A stretch of DNA of 64,000 bases, taken from contig MU839102.1 in assembly GCA_030685235.1 (NCBI GenBank), forward strand, positions 372,001 to 436,000, read 5' to 3'. Below, piece by piece: positions 36,593 through 49,446 of this stretch. A model generated the notes under the pieces. It did no database searches. It was not told the DNA's origin and was given only the letters and a program-made list of their open reading frames with translations. Every line of letters begins with the position of its first letter. Positions within the stretch are counted from its first letter, which is position 1. The position numbers and the translations under genes were made by a program. The DNA comes from Copromyces sp. CBS 386.78. Taxonomy: Eukaryota > Ascomycota > Sordariomycetes > Sordariales > Sordariaceae.

Positions 36593-38327
36593 ATGGATCC
36601 AGTTTCCATTGCCAGACTTATTTTAACCTGTTGCGAGTAAGTCAAAATTGTGGCCCCGCACAATGTATTTGATCACTGACGCAAGCGGCAACAGGGTTGG
36701 AGAAAGAGTGGTTAAGATATGCAAGACTCTAGTGGACGTCGACAGCCAGGTTCAGGAGCGCTCTCTCACGATCCAAAGTTACTGGCATACAAGCAGGCTC
36801 CAGCTCGACTTCTTGAAGCGCATCGAATCTGTCCTAGACGAGGATCTATGTCGGCTCATAGACGGGCTTCTGCTCCAGCTCTCACAGAAGCTGTCAGTGG
36901 CCGACACGGCACTGGACAAATTTACCAGAAGAAATGCTCCCGAGCGGTCCGGCCTATGGGGTTTTGGATCCAAAGCCAAGAAAGCGTCCTGGGTCTGGAA
37001 AAAGGATGCATTGGATCAAATCATCAGCGACCTTGACACATGGCATCGCCGCTTCGATCCTTTGTGGTTCATGGTCACGAAGACAACAAGCCCTCTTGTC
37101 GATACTGCTCTTGCCGGAGCACAGTCTGCACATGGAGATAGAAGCAATGCCCGTGGTGCCGTATCAGTGGCCAAAAACCCATTGACTGTCGCTGCAGGCA
37201 TGCGTCGTGTGTTATACCCGAGTGCTAACCTACTTAAGCCAAAGTTCCTTGCAGAAGTGCAGATGGAAGTGTCCAAGATTTCGTTGTCTGAAGCGACGAA
37301 AGGCTTTATGGAGTCGGAGAGGAGATGGTATATCATTGACACCGTCCAGGTTGGACCGTTTGCCCGAGCACGCGATGTTCTGAAAGACGTCAGCATGCTG
37401 GCGGTGAAGCTCGCACAGGCAGATCCTCTCGCTTTTGGGTTGCTCAATTGTAAAGGGGTTATACCAGTCCAGAGCCAGCCCATCGAATCACCTGCTTCCT
37501 CTCTGAGCTCTTCCTCTTCAAGAAGCAGACACGATTATTCATCCTTCCAACTGGTGTTTCGTTTGCCGGACAACATGTCAGCGCTCCAATCCTTGCGCCA
37601 GCTTCTTCTTGCCTCGGATGAGCTTGTCTCTCTCTCCCGGAAAATGCGCATCGCACGCGAACTCGCCAAAGCCGTCCATTATGTCCACACCTTCGCCTTT
37701 GTGCATAAAAACGTACGGCCAGAATCCATCCTGTGCTATGAGGACGGAAGGGCATCGCGTAGCCACGCATTTTTGGTTGGGTTCGACGCATTCAGGGCTG
37801 CTGACGGAGGTACGGTCATGACGGGTGACATGAGTTGGGAGCGCAATGTATATCGACATCCGTTTCGCCAGGGTTTCGATCCAGCGGAAAGGTACCGTAT
37901 GCAACACGACATATACAGTCTCGGAGTGTGTCTGCTGGAGATCGGACTGTGGGAATCGTTTGTTGAGTATAGCGAGGAGGATGAGGAATTCGGGAGACCG
38001 CGTGCCCAGTTTGGAGAGCCTTATTATCGGTTTAAGAATTGGCTCGCAGAAAAAGGCCAAGCCACGATGAAGGAAGCTCGCCCTGCAAACACCTTTCAAG
38101 CGCTGGCATTTAGCCTCAAACAGTACCTTGTCGAGCAGGCACGGACCAGGCTGGCGCCGCGGATGGGTGACAAGTATGCGCACATCGTTCTATCGTGCCT
38201 GACATGTCTCGACGATGAGAAGGAGGACTTTGACAGACGGGAAATTGAGGATGTGGACGATGACACAGTTGCCATTCACTTTGCGGAGAAGATTTTGAAC
38301 GACTTGGACCAGATTTCCATGATTTGA
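36593..38327 (+). CDS. Helical (HeLo-like) N-terminal domain plus pseudokinase protein, 558 aa
   Basis: I place the start at ATG 36,593 (MDPVSIARLILTCCE) and a 58-bp intron at 36,637-36,694 (GTAAGT donor, CTGAC branch site, CAG acceptor). This joins in frame to VGERVVKIC and gives a first helix typical of fungal HeLo-type proteins beginning MDPVS. Without splicing the ORF would start at 36,648. Residues 1-150 are helical, with GLWGFGSKAKKASWVWKKDA near 102-121. Residues 220-540 are a kinase fold lacking catalysis. The HRD loop is HKN (352-354), and the DFG position reads GFD (377-379). YRHPFRQG and DIYSLGVCLLEIGLW follow. This fits pseudokinase members of the prion-inhibition (HeLo) family. 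The function, perhaps cell death or incompatibility signalling, is inferred. Confidence 0.8.
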
Positions 38328-38757
38328 TTTCATGTCGGGAGCGGCTTTGGGAGAGGCATATTGGAGGCTGGAAAGACGACGACAGAAGAACTGCTCTAAA
38401 TCTGTGGTGCTAACGGAGAGAGAAAGTAAAGGAAAACAGGGCAACTTGGATTCCTGGGAAGGACATGGCGGTGAATGGGTGCCCAAGGCACGGACTGTCA
38501 TCACGACGTATTAAGAAATGGAAGTTGAGAGGGTGTGAGTGAGCTTGACTGGTTCTTCGCGCCGGGAAGGATGTATATATATATACCTAGAGGCGGGAAA
38601 GACCGTTCCTGCCTTGACCTTCGTTATCTCTTGAGTGAGCAACCTGGAACGTGGAAGCATAGGTACGATCCCGCTAGGGGTAGTGGTGATGACATATTCC
38701 CATTTCGCGGAAGCAGCTACCACGAGATGCACTTGACATCCAGTTGTAGTGCTCAGA
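38328..38757. other. Convergent 3' region between the pseudokinase gene and caf17
   Basis: Both genes end here. A short (TA)n run at 38,574-38,585 is the only marked feature. No gene is seen. Confidence 0.5.
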
Positions 38758-40095
38758 TTACTCAACGTCCGATTCCCGGTCTCTCAACAGCTCCTCCCTC
38801 ATCCTCCTCTCCTCTTCCGCTTTCTCCGCCTCGATCCTCCACACATCCTTCAACCAAAACGGCACAAAGGCCTTGACCTTGACCTTCTTGGCCTCAACTT
38901 CACTCCCCTCCTCTCCACCCAGACTGACCACGAAATCCTGCTCAGGGCTATACATGCCTGGCGTCTCGCCCGGCAGGACGGTATCTGTCATCACCTCCAA
39001 CCTGCACAACGCTAGTCCCACATTGCCAATACCCCTCAGCCACTTGCCGGGGGCGCTCCTAGACTTCTTGTCCACCTTATCAATGCTCGCCCCTTGAGGA
39101 ATCATCTCTGCCTTGACTCCCTCCTCGACTTCAGGCTTCAAGAGCTTTTCCAGCGCTTCCAGTTGGCCAGGGCCGTCAGCCGGGATCTCGGGGGCGGCAC
39201 CTTTGGAATAGAGAATGCAGGGAAGGATACGCTTGCGGACAACACCACGGTGCTTCGTACGAATGGTCAACTCTTGGCCAACATAGCAGCCCTTGCGGAA
39301 GTCAATGCCGTTCATGACGTCCATGTTGGACTCGAGAGGGAGGGCTGTGCCGGAGATGATCTCGGCCTGGCCTTCGGGGATGCCGAAAAGGAAACGGCGG
39401 AGGTGGTAAGATGACTCGGGTGTCAGGTCGTCATCTGCTAGTGGCGAGGAAGAGGAGGTCTGGTTGACGATCACGCGGGAGCCGAAGGCTGGAACACGCG
39501 GGTCCGGGACAGCCCTTGCGTTGCCTTCTTTCTGAAGCTCATCGACCAGCTTATTCCACGGTCCGGACTGGTCTACATGGTTCCACGAGTGATAGAGAGC
39601 ACGCTCCTCCGGGCCTAGCAGGTTCAGGTTGAACTTTGAGCGCAGCTTGTAACGCTTGATGTGCTTGTGAAGTGTCACGGCCTCATCAGCGTCAACTTCG
39701 ATCAGGAAGCTCTGCTTGCCTGGTTCTGGACCCAGCTCATCCGGGTAGATGATGACATCGTGAACCACACGGCCCTGGGCTGTCAGGAAGCCGGTGTAGA
39801 AGCCATTGGCATTGTGCGGAGCACTGATGTTGTTGGTGATGACACCCTGGAGGAACTTGGATGCATCCGGGCCAGACACGGAGATCAAGCGCCGGGATGT
39901 GAGTTTGGTGAGGCCGGAGCGAAGATCCGTTTGTGTAGAGATGGTGGCCGACAATGGCCGGCGTTGTTGTTGCCGGCGTTGCACGGACCGGCAGCCAAGG
40001 CAGACGAATGGTGTGGTGGCTGCGCGTGCGCTCCGGTGGCGCAAGGCCGCAGAGGCCGGGCCGGCGACGGCTATCGATCTGGTAGCCGGTTGCAT
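38758..40095 (-). CDS. caf17: CAF17/IBA57 mitochondrial iron-sulfur cluster assembly factor, 445 aa
   Basis: This is a folate-binding YgfZ/GcvT-type protein that works in the mitochondrial matrix with ISA1/ISA2 to make [4Fe-4S] clusters for aconitase-like enzymes and radical-SAM enzymes. The family is shown by the conserved motif KGCYVGQE at residues 268-275, followed by LTIRTKHRGVVRKR, and by the N-terminal LISVSGPDASKFLQGVITNNI (70-90). The first 50 residues are rich in R, A and S and lack acidic residues, as expected for a mitochondrial presequence. A single exon covers the whole protein. The C-terminus adds an acidic/basic helical tail (EKAEEERRMREELLRD). Length matches fungal homologues. 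It is a housekeeping gene, so this island is normal chromosomal sequence. Confidence 0.95.
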   Translation of the reverse strand: MQPATRSIAVAGPASAALRHRSARAATTPFVCLGCRSVQRRQQQRRPLSATISTQTDLRSGLTKLTSRRLISVSGPDASKFLQGVITNNISAPHNANGFYTGFLTAQGRVVHDVIIYPDELGPEPGKQSFLIEVDADEAVTLHKHIKRYKLRSKFNLNLLGPEERALYHSWNHVDQSGPWNKLVDELQKEGNARAVPDPRVPAFGSRVIVNQTSSSSPLADDDLTPESSYHLRRFLFGIPEGQAEIISGTALPLESNMDVMNGIDFRKGCYVGQELTIRTKHRGVVRKRILPCILYSKGAAPEIPADGPGQLEALEKLLKPEVEEGVKAEMIPQGASIDKVDKKSRSAPGKWLRGIGNVGLALCRLEVMTDTVLPGETPGMYSPEQDFVVSLGGEEGSEVEAKKVKVKAFVPFWLKDVWRIEAEKAEEERRMREELLRDRESDVE

Positions 40096-43000
40096 GGTAG
40101 GTACGTATGTGCAGTGGTGCCCTCCTTCAGCCTTGTGGGAAAGCAGTCGGAACTGGGGGTGGGACGTGGGGAGTCAAGGTCCAGGTCTGTCTCCGTAGTT
40201 CCGACCCGGTGGGCAGTGGATGAGATGAATAGTGAGCAGTGACGTCGTGCACACTGATACAGTCAACGGGGTGGGTAGTGCGGGTGGACGGGTGTCGGGT
40301 GGCCATAGCTTCCATGCCCCACTAGAACTCGGCATCTTCGGAGCCCCGCATCTCCGAGATTTTTGCCCAAGACTCCACGCAGTGCGGCAGCTCGGCTTTT
40401 CAACGGGCGCGCGGCCGATCACCAAAGATCCCGAGGTGAATGTACTTTTTTCGCCGGCCTCTGCCGCTTTCTCAATGCCATCATCGACATCCACCACCCA
40501 CCCAGACATCCACGACAATCCACCCTCCACGATGCGGATCCCGCCTGTGGATTGTGCAGACCCTACATATTTCATCCGTCAACATCAACAAAATGCCATC
40601 AACGGATCCCGTCCATAAGGCTGAAACATCACGATAAGATGACTGAAGCACATGGCGCGGAATTTGCACGGCACTTCCAGAGACAAAGGTCATTTGACAG
40701 CGTTTCCTCAGCACAAAAGCCGGTTTGCATGATATCGGATATCAACTTTTCCGTCACCCAGCACAAATGTAAAGGTTGTCTGCAATCAACGCGAAAACAC
40801 TCGTGTGACGCCAATCACAGTCCCGATGCATAGTGTAGTTCCGCGGGGCAAAACAAGGCCGAACATCGGAGCAGTATCAACCATAAACACATCCTTTTGG
40901 AAAAGCTCCCATGGGCCACAATGCAAACACTAAACCACTGCATAAAGGCGGGCATTCAACGTGGGAGTGAACGGTAATGGCTCACACCCCCTCCAAGATG
41001 GTGGGTGTCAAAAGTCACAGCTGTGGACGGATAGGTAAGGTTTCAACCATCCAACCAATATCGATGCATACCAAGCGATGCTCAGATAATCTCCCTGCAG
41101 CTTCGTCATGTCCTACTTGACCGCCTTTCGTTGACCAAGCATCGCTGATAACATCCAGTGACTGGCACCGCCTTCATCAGGTATTTCAAAGCAGGAAACT
41201 TTCAGCCAGTGTTACCTACCGAAGCCGATTTTCGTCCGTTCACACCATGGAAATGAGGGGTAAAAGTCTTTGCTGACATTATCGTCTTCGAAAAGTCGAA
41301 ACTTTCGACACTTGATCACTAAGCGGAGGCTTTCCGTGCATCTATCGATGCAAGACAGAGTAAGCAACGCCGCTTCACTCAAACACAGTTATCTCGAAGC
41401 CTCCATTCACGGAGGACCATTTGGCAGGGTTAGGGCTACACCAGGACCAATCCGAACAGAATCTCTCCAACTTTTACCTCTCCCGAATTTTAGTGTCGTG
41501 TGGGAAAATATCCGAGACCGTCGTTCGCCCGGGAAAGTTTAGTCGCCGGTCTGCCGGTGCATAAAAGACTTGGCGGTTTGCGGGTGCGCTATCCGTGACG
41601 TGTTGGCATCTGCATGTGATCGGGGCCACACATCATGACCTCCCCATCGAGACATCCCGAAACAAAAACCGGGAACTTGGAACGGAGGCGTTCTTATCAC
41701 ACTTTGCGAGTGCCGAGCTCGGGAGCGCATGATTGGGCCACGCAATGCTTTTGAATATCAACTCTCCCAAGATTTTCGATGAGTTGCGATAGCACCAGGA
41801 CAAATCACGTTCGAAGACAAGATCGAAATATCTTGCTGGAAGGAAGCGCTTTTGTTCACATGCTCGAAGCCATGGACTATCCGGGGATGACAACTGAACA
41901 ACTCGTAACAGATGACTATCCAAGCCGAATCCCGACCGCAATCCGGCCCCTTGTCTCAACCCCGAATTTTCAACCTCACGACCTCAGTCAGCTACAGTAC
42001 CGGTACCCCTCGATACCAAACCAGATCATATGTCTCGAACCTTGACTGTCCCGTTAAGGAAGCTAAAAGCCACAAAGCCTCTCGGATCAAAGCCACTTGC
42101 GTCCCGAGTCTGTCTCGGGGGGAGCAGGTCTCATGTTCAACGCCAAGTCTCAAGACAGAAATACCGAGTATCGAATTTAAGCCTAGATTCCCAGATTCTT
42201 TGACTCCGTCAACCCCATATCCTCTCTGCAGATGATAAGCGGATATAGCGTGAGATGCAACCGGCACACCGGTTCCGTACTAAAGTGGCGGAAAGATCTC
42301 GGAATTTCAACTACGGTAAGCACCATCCACGGTTACCGCTACCGCTACCGCTACCGCACACCATCGCACGCCATCTCATGAACTATCGCGAACTACCACG
42401 AGGCTCCCCTGGCCTCCTGAGTGCACTACACGCGCCTGGAATGCGGCGGTAAACTAAGGTAAGATATAGATCAAGTAGGTGAGCGTAACCCCGGTGCCTG
42501 GCCTGGTCAGACTGGGAGGAGAATCAATGATCTACCAACGGCTTAGCTACCCCCTGGAGCGCCGGCGTGTTGCGACCCTTGAAGAATCTCCCGCTCCTCC
42601 TATCTACTCCGAAATAGGGGGTGGGAGTGTCGATAGCTTAGTGCCATGCCAAGTACATAAGCGGTAACGGGCCACGGGCAGGAAGGTATGGTAATTGACC
42701 CCGGAACCCCGTGCCCGGCGGTCGGAGAACGTTAATACACCGACACCGACTGCTGCCGATTTGACCCGGTGAGCCGGGACCGTGTGCCCTGGCTAGCACC
42801 CAAGAGTCTGGGTTACATAGCCCCGGTCAGGTGATGATTTGGTAGAATTCGTCTCTTCGTTCTTCCAAAGCTCCGATTCGGAGAAAGAAGTTCAAGCTTA
42901 ACCGCTTGACCGAAGAAGAAAACCAACCGAAACCAAACCCCCTTTTTGTTTACCTTGATCCAAAAAGGGTATTTTTGCAAATCCTCGTCGCTTTTCCATG

Positions 43001-43459
43001 TCTCTCGTCCTGGTCTTGCATAAACTCCGAACAGACGAAATGCGGAGCCGAGAGCCTCAAGGTTACCAGCGAGTGGGTTTGGGAACATCACCATTTCCAT
43101 TGCAGAGGAAATGGGGAACGTCAAGCGTCAACAATGCATCTCTGTCAGTCACAGTCCACAGAGGCAAAGGGCGATCTGGATCCACCAAGTGGACTTTTAC
43201 CAATGTCAACATTCACCCCGTCTCCACGGTAACGAAGTCTACCACAGTAGACTACTTTGACCGCTGATGTTCTAACGACCCTGGTCACGGGGTTGTTCTT
43301 TTCCCCTGTGTCGTTGTTGTGCATCCTTTTCTGCACCCCGTACTTGGGGGTTCAACCCCTACTCAAAAGCCCCAAGTATTGTCCGCCTGTAGTGTACGTG
43401 TACCTTATTCCCCGGACTAGTTTATATACTAGTTCCCGCTGACCGTTCACACGAAATCC
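40096..43459. other. Gene-poor intergenic region downstream of the caf17 promoter
   Basis: Only short overlapping ORFs on all frames are present; none has domain-like sequence. The first 500 bp should hold the caf17 promoter. A ccgcta hexamer array lies at about 42,336-42,358. A palindromic actagt-tatata-actagt element lies at about 43,417-43,435. Base composition is like the genes, with no RIP. Confidence 0.5.
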
Positions 43460-43782
43460 CGTTCCCTCACTCAAACACCTTGTCGTTTTCTTGGCATGGT
43501 GCGCGTTGCACACACACACGACATTTGATATTTTGGACCTTTGAAACGAAACGAACCAGACTTTATCGGCTCGCATCCCCACTAAATGAGGAGATATAAG
43601 AAAACCGATTATAGACTTGAAATCAGCGTGATTGAAACTATTCATATAGTAATTCTCATTATTATAAACTCGAATTTCTTAATTTTCCTCTTTCGTTTCG
43701 AAGGTCCAAAGTGTCAAATATCGCGTGTGTGTGCAACGCGCACCATGCCAAGAAAACGACAAGGTGTTTGAGTGAGGGAACG
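43460..43782. repeat. 323-bp foldback (MITE-like) element with 91-bp inverted arms
   Basis: Arm 43,460-43,550 is the near-exact reverse complement of arm 43,692-43,782, with only scattered mismatches. The arms flank a 141-bp AT-rich centre. Outer ends read CGTTCCCTCACTCAAACACC. No coding frame and no clear target duplication was found. It could be a non-autonomous DNA transposon, or a locus giving a long hairpin RNA. Confidence 0.85.
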
Positions 43783-46700
43783 ACGCTTGCAGGCTCTGCT
43801 TGAATGGTGCTGTCTCTGAACTGGGCTTGTCTCTCTATACCTACACCGCACACACCAGGAGTAGCAGTGCAGTGTCCCTAACAACGGGATCCTCTTTGCA
43901 GGGAGGGCAACGTTGATAAATTGACACCTTCCTTAGTGGTCTAGAAGGATGATCCTCATTTCTCGCTTTGTTTTCCTGTGGAGTACCTAGTTAGGGCATT
44001 GGAGATTTGGCGGTTTGCGGAGTTTATCTTATCGTCGGTCTTGGTCGTGGAGCACCGATTGAAACCGCACAGCCTCTTCCGCCCCTGGAACTAACCACGA
44101 TCAACGCTGGTCTGGATCTCTAGATCTGCTATCTTTGGTAGCATTGAAATCATGCACGGTACGGGTCTGGAGGGCTGTGGTCTCGAGATCTGACTCGGAA
44201 GTGGAATACGGGGGGAGGCAAGAAGCCGTACCTGATGGAGATGTTGAAATCTGATTCAATTGAAAGTTTCAGTGTTCGAAAATGGAACGTCGCTTGTTCC
44301 TGACTGACGACGGTCCGCACTGACGGGATCAACAAGTTCGTTCCTGCCCTTGAATTGTGCACTGGGGAATCCCAGCCTCTGTTAAACATGGCCTACAGCG
44401 CATCACAGCAGCGCCAACCCCACGATTTACAGCACCTATCAGCTGCTTCACTAACAGCTGGATGCTCATTTTTTTTGTTTCGAAAACCAAAGAGAATCCA
44501 CCAAGCTCAAACTCATATATGTGTCTCCCCGTGAGGAGAGCGTTATATGAGTTGGCTTGACTTCATTGGTGGTTTACCGGATACTACCATAACCGGTACC
44601 TTTCCGGCTGGCGTGATTTGACCGTTGTTTCAAACTACGACGGGAAGCCGAAAAGTCGGTATGGGATCTGAATCGCGCCATCTGAGATGCAAGACTCTAG
44701 AGGGATCGAATGTTGGGCATCACGACGTGCCTACCTACAGAAAGGCGGAGTGCAGTCTATCAACCACTGAAACTACTATACAAAGCAGCTGTTGAGCTCA
44801 GACCTTGATACCGAAGCGAGTATGCTGCTCAACCGCTACCCTGATGTTCTATAGGCGGTCACTGATAATCTCATCACCATGATCTGTATCCAATCAAAGC
44901 GGTCGGGTGTCTTGTTTTTGGGTTAAGAGCCTTGAAAGTCCCCAAGATCAGACCAGGTCGCTTCAGGGGTGCCAGCGAAGCAAAAGCCAAGGGCTTGCTT
45001 TGCACTGAAGCCTCAACACCAGCACAGTGGTTGACAGGTCGCTTGTGAGCCCATTGTTTGTTTCTGGCGGCCTTTGACTTTGACGCCGGCAGTCTAGTGG
45101 TCCTTTGTACGACTGGAATCACTATTGCTATTGTTATCCTTCTTTATTTTCCCATTTTCTTTGTGAACACAACGTACGATGGCTGGTTCTCCTATATCGG
45201 TGTTTGCGCTTTCCTTCTCTTGTCTTGTCTTAATTTCTTTGTTGCCGTTTGGTCGATACGCCCGTTCCTTTTTTTTTTTTTTTTTTTTTTTTTTTGGTCC
45301 CATTGTCTTGTTGAGGTTGTCGTTCAGCTCAGGTCACCTCGCTTTCGCATTCCAGATTGTCTCTCCCTGCCGCCGGCCGACTGGTGAGCACCTCACCCGT
45401 GGAGCTGGATACGGTATCCCGTTTGTTCAGCTTGACGGTTTGACCGATACCGCACCGCATCGAATCGTAACCGCCAAACTTCCACTCTCCGCTGTTTGTT
45501 TATTGTTCAATATCGTTGTTGCCGCAATTTCCGAAGTCCGAACGTGCGGCGGCCAACCGAACCGTAACTGACTGGCAGCCACGCCAGCCACCAATCTTTG
45601 TGCTAAAAGGCTGGGACTTTTTTGGCTAAAGACGCTCCTTTCCAAGCTTCCGTTCTGAGATAGGTGTAGCTCACCTTACGATGTACCTCGCTTTTTGCGT
45701 CGCTTCGCTCGGTGAAAATTGTTACGCGTAACCGGTAGAGGTCGTATCCTTAGCGAATGGGGTGTATAAGTTGTATTGGCGGAGGAAGCGGGGCCGTGAG
45801 GGGAGGGGCCGTTCGGAAGTGGTTCCCTTGAAGGTTGTCCAATGACCGGCGCCGCCGAGAAGCCGCGGCCGCCGTAAGAGCCGGCTTGGCTGCCGACGGT
45901 CGTCGACCGCAACCGCTTTTTCACCGTGTTTCGGTAACTGCGTTTTATTGGTCTTTGAGATCGGTCGGCCATTTTCTCCGTGAGACCCGCGCCGGAACGC
46001 GCTTACGGCTTCCGCTGCTACGACCTACCCCGCGCTTGTAAGTGCGGGACTGTAATGAAGATCGCCCGGACCAGTCTTTGTCAGTGAGAACTTCCTGGAA
46101 GTGACAGAGTCTGGATTCTGGAACATCCGGTAGCGCCCGCGGATGAAAGAATCACCCTGTGATCAGACAGCGTCAACAAAGAAATAGATTGTTTACTGTG
46201 AACGGCCTGAAATCGCGGTGCCGGTTAGCGGGTTCCGCTATGCGATCTCTTTCCCGCGTGACCATGGCAAAGCCTCGTGTACCTGAACTTGGCGGAGGTA
46301 GATGCCTCCTCATCATGAATTCAAATTTCCAAGTGAAGATGATTCCATGATGAAATCCCAGCAAAGTTGGAACGGCTTGCGGGGAACAGAAAGCAATCAC
46401 GTTATCCGTCTTTAAAAACTTCAATGCTCACATGCGCATCGCATTCGCTGTACGTCGTGCGCTAGGTACCGTTGTGTACTGCTCCCCCGGACCGAAACGT
46501 TACGTACCTGACCTTGCCCGCTTTGCAAGTGCTGCTCACCTTCCTTGCTTGGTACAGACGCTCTAGTGCTATCTTCTCCAAGCTCTTGCCTAGATCTTTG
46601 CGACTGGAGTCTCCATCACGCAAGAGCTTCCCGGCTTGGTGTGATATCTCGAAGCTTTCCGAAAGCACGAAGTCACGAATTATCAAACCCCAAAACCATC

Positions 46701-49446
46701 ATGGAAGGTGTCTGTGGCTTTCAAGCTCCAATTGCTGTGCCTCAAACCGAAAAGGGCAATAGTTCTCCCAAGATCGGATAACCGACACGATCTCAATCGC
46801 ATATGCGCCATCTCAAAGAAGTCCAGTAGGAAAGAAACAAAGACCGGGAATTTTCTAGCACTTCACTAATCTCCTGCTGCCTTGTTGCAGTGCTTTACCG
46901 CAAATCAAGCGAGCATGGCGCCAAGATCTGCGACCGTACACCCCCCCACCCCCCCCCCGCCCCCCCTTGTCTCCCCGGATTTCCATCTCTTCACTTTCCA
47001 CATTTTGTCTAGCTTATCAACTTTCACAGCCCCTCTCAATCTCTCTCTTACACACACCCCTCTCCCAAACCAGGCAATCCTGTCATCCCGCCCGCAGTCC
47101 ATCCGCTATGAATCATACCGACTCTCCCGCGAACCGAGAGAAAAACTCACGATAGTTACCATTCCTTCGGTGCATCGGAACGGAACCGACACCGACCTAT
47201 CAACCGGCCGAATTTGAAGAAATCTGAATCATGAATCATCTTGATTCAAACACAAGCGAACACAACTCAGGGCGGTACACGTGTAAGTCACACACACACA
47301 CACACATACCGCTCGCTGCCTGGAAAGCATTCAGCAAAAGGGTTCTGCGATTACGAAGACCTTTCAGGCATCCTTCTTATCGCAATCGGCCCAACCTCAA
47401 CATCTGTATGAACGACCGATTATCGGAACTAAGCTTGTCTCATGTGCACCGTTGCACAGCTCTGCAGCTCTGCAAAGCAAACCACTTTGCATTACATATG
47501 TACAGGAATGTTGAGATGACAGCTTGAGGTACAGCTAAGCTCCGTCCCATAGTCGCAGTAGCAGTCAGGCCTCGGTGCTTCTGCTCGAGAACGAGACGAC
47601 CGACGACGGAACACCGAAGACAATCACAGAAAGCCAAGTACAACAGTGCCACTAGAATAACTACGCAATTGATCTGCCTCCGAGTCGTCTGCCTTCTTGT
47701 CACGGGGCACCGGTTACTCACTACACTACGCCGCACTTGATAAATTGCGTTTCGTCATCGCCGGCGAGTGCATCGTGAATGGAAACTCGGGAGCCGGAGC
47801 CAGCAGCGGCAGCGGAGCTGAAATGTCACAGGACATCGTCGCCATCTCCGCGATAACCGTGACAACCTTGATAAGCCTGTCACGGGGACATCGCCGAAGC
47901 CAAGCTGGTTGTGGGGACTGGAGACAACTGGAGAAGAGGCGAAGACTGGCAATGACAGCAGCCCAGCACGCCCAGCAAACCCCCAAGAAAAAGGCCAAGA
48001 GAAAAGTATACGATAATCCTGGGTGTCAAAAAAGTCAGAAAAGTCAGAAAGTAAAAGTGTAGAAAGGTGTCGATGATAGGGCGCGCGATCTACCCGACCC
48101 TCTACCCGCACATCTTCGATTGCGTTATCGGCGTTTATCGGTTAAGGGTTTCGCTATCGGCTATCTTCCACACATGAAAAAAAGTGGTGATGTCAATCGA
48201 GGTCATCCACGATCCTTCAGGGTCCTCTTTCCTCCGCTTCTTCCCCAGTTTTACTTGTCGCCGTTACTTAAGATGGCGAATTGTTAAAGTCGCCGCATAA
48301 CACGTTGAGAGTAGCAGGTACCAGTCAGACCCCACGTGGAGATGATTCAGATGTTTGCACTATATACACCACACAGGTAGAAGAAGTTGGGATACCAGGA
48401 TACCTAGAAGAACAGGACGGTGACGAATGGGAAGAATCGGAACTGAACTATAAAGTAAAGCTGGCGCTGCTACTTACGATCAAAACCCTGTTTGCGATTC
48501 TCAACACACACTCATAATCCCAAAACAAAGATGATTGTCTCCAGGATTGGAAACGAATCTTTTCTTTGTGTGTACATGATTGATTGAATTTCGAAAGGAT
48601 GATGAAGGATGATTTCTTTCGGGGATTTGCAAGCCACCACCCATCAAGAAGCGAGCCCGATTCCCAAATCGGTACACCGATCGGCTTGTAACTGAGTGAC
48701 TCTTGTCCCCATCGGATCCCCCGAAAATCAATCAATACCGTGCAATTTCCATTTCCCCGCCAGTTGCATGGGAATGAATCAATCATGGGTATCATTCAAT
48801 CACTGATCATCATCATGACATGGAAGACAAGACATTTTGGCACAATTAGGAAGATTGCACAATTGGTTCCGAAGAAAAAGTTCGCTGTTATTTGTTCCGA
48901 AACACAGTCGGACGGATTGAGCTGCGAAGTACCTATGAGATCATCCTTTCCCCATAACCCAAGACCCTTAATCCCCACTCAACCAAAACACCACAAACTG
49001 CCGTGTGGTGATGGGAGCGGGTACAGTACAGTATAACAATTGCGGTTCCAGAGTGAAAGAATGCCCAAAGCTCCAATTGCCCTTTAACGTTTTTTGTCGG
49101 TTTGCCTCCGACTCCATATTCTCGTTTCCGCCACCATAAAAACACAGAATCCATTGTGGAGTAGTGATGTCGAGTGAGAAAACAAGTTCTGGTGATGATG
49201 ATGATGATGATGTGAAAAAACGCTGTCGCTTGATGATGAACCCGATAATCCCAATCCGATTCCCATCCAATCTTCCCAATCCCAATTGCCCCGATGCATG
49301 CCAAATGAAAATGTGGTATCATCGTAAACAAATAATGCAAAAATGTGTAAAAACGCCGTTGCCCAATGCAGAAGAGTGCTATGCAAGATAATGAGGAATC
49401 ATGTAGAACAACAAGAAAGTGTGAAATGTGTGTGGTGGTGAAGTGT
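43783..49446. other. Gene-poor intergenic region
   Basis: No credible gene is seen. Simple sequences include a 25-nt T run at about 45,271-45,295, C-rich sequence at about 46,938-46,966, (CA)n at about 47,290-47,307 and (GAT)n at about 49,195-49,212. Frames up to 135 codons exist on both strands but overlap one another and show low-complexity or frame-shadow character. Confidence 0.5.

Noticed and set aside
37016..38183. Minus-strand ORFs of 110-201 codons
   Set aside because: They are antisense shadows of the pseudokinase gene and show no domain-like sequence.
39661..40242. 193-codon plus-strand ORF
   Set aside because: It is antisense to caf17, whose coding evidence (KGCYVGQE motif, presequence) is strong.
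45058..45387. 109-codon ORF with hydrophobic, membrane-like sequence
   Set aside because: Its hydrophobic run is largely made by a 25-nt T tract; there is no conserved pattern and overlapping frames are equally open.
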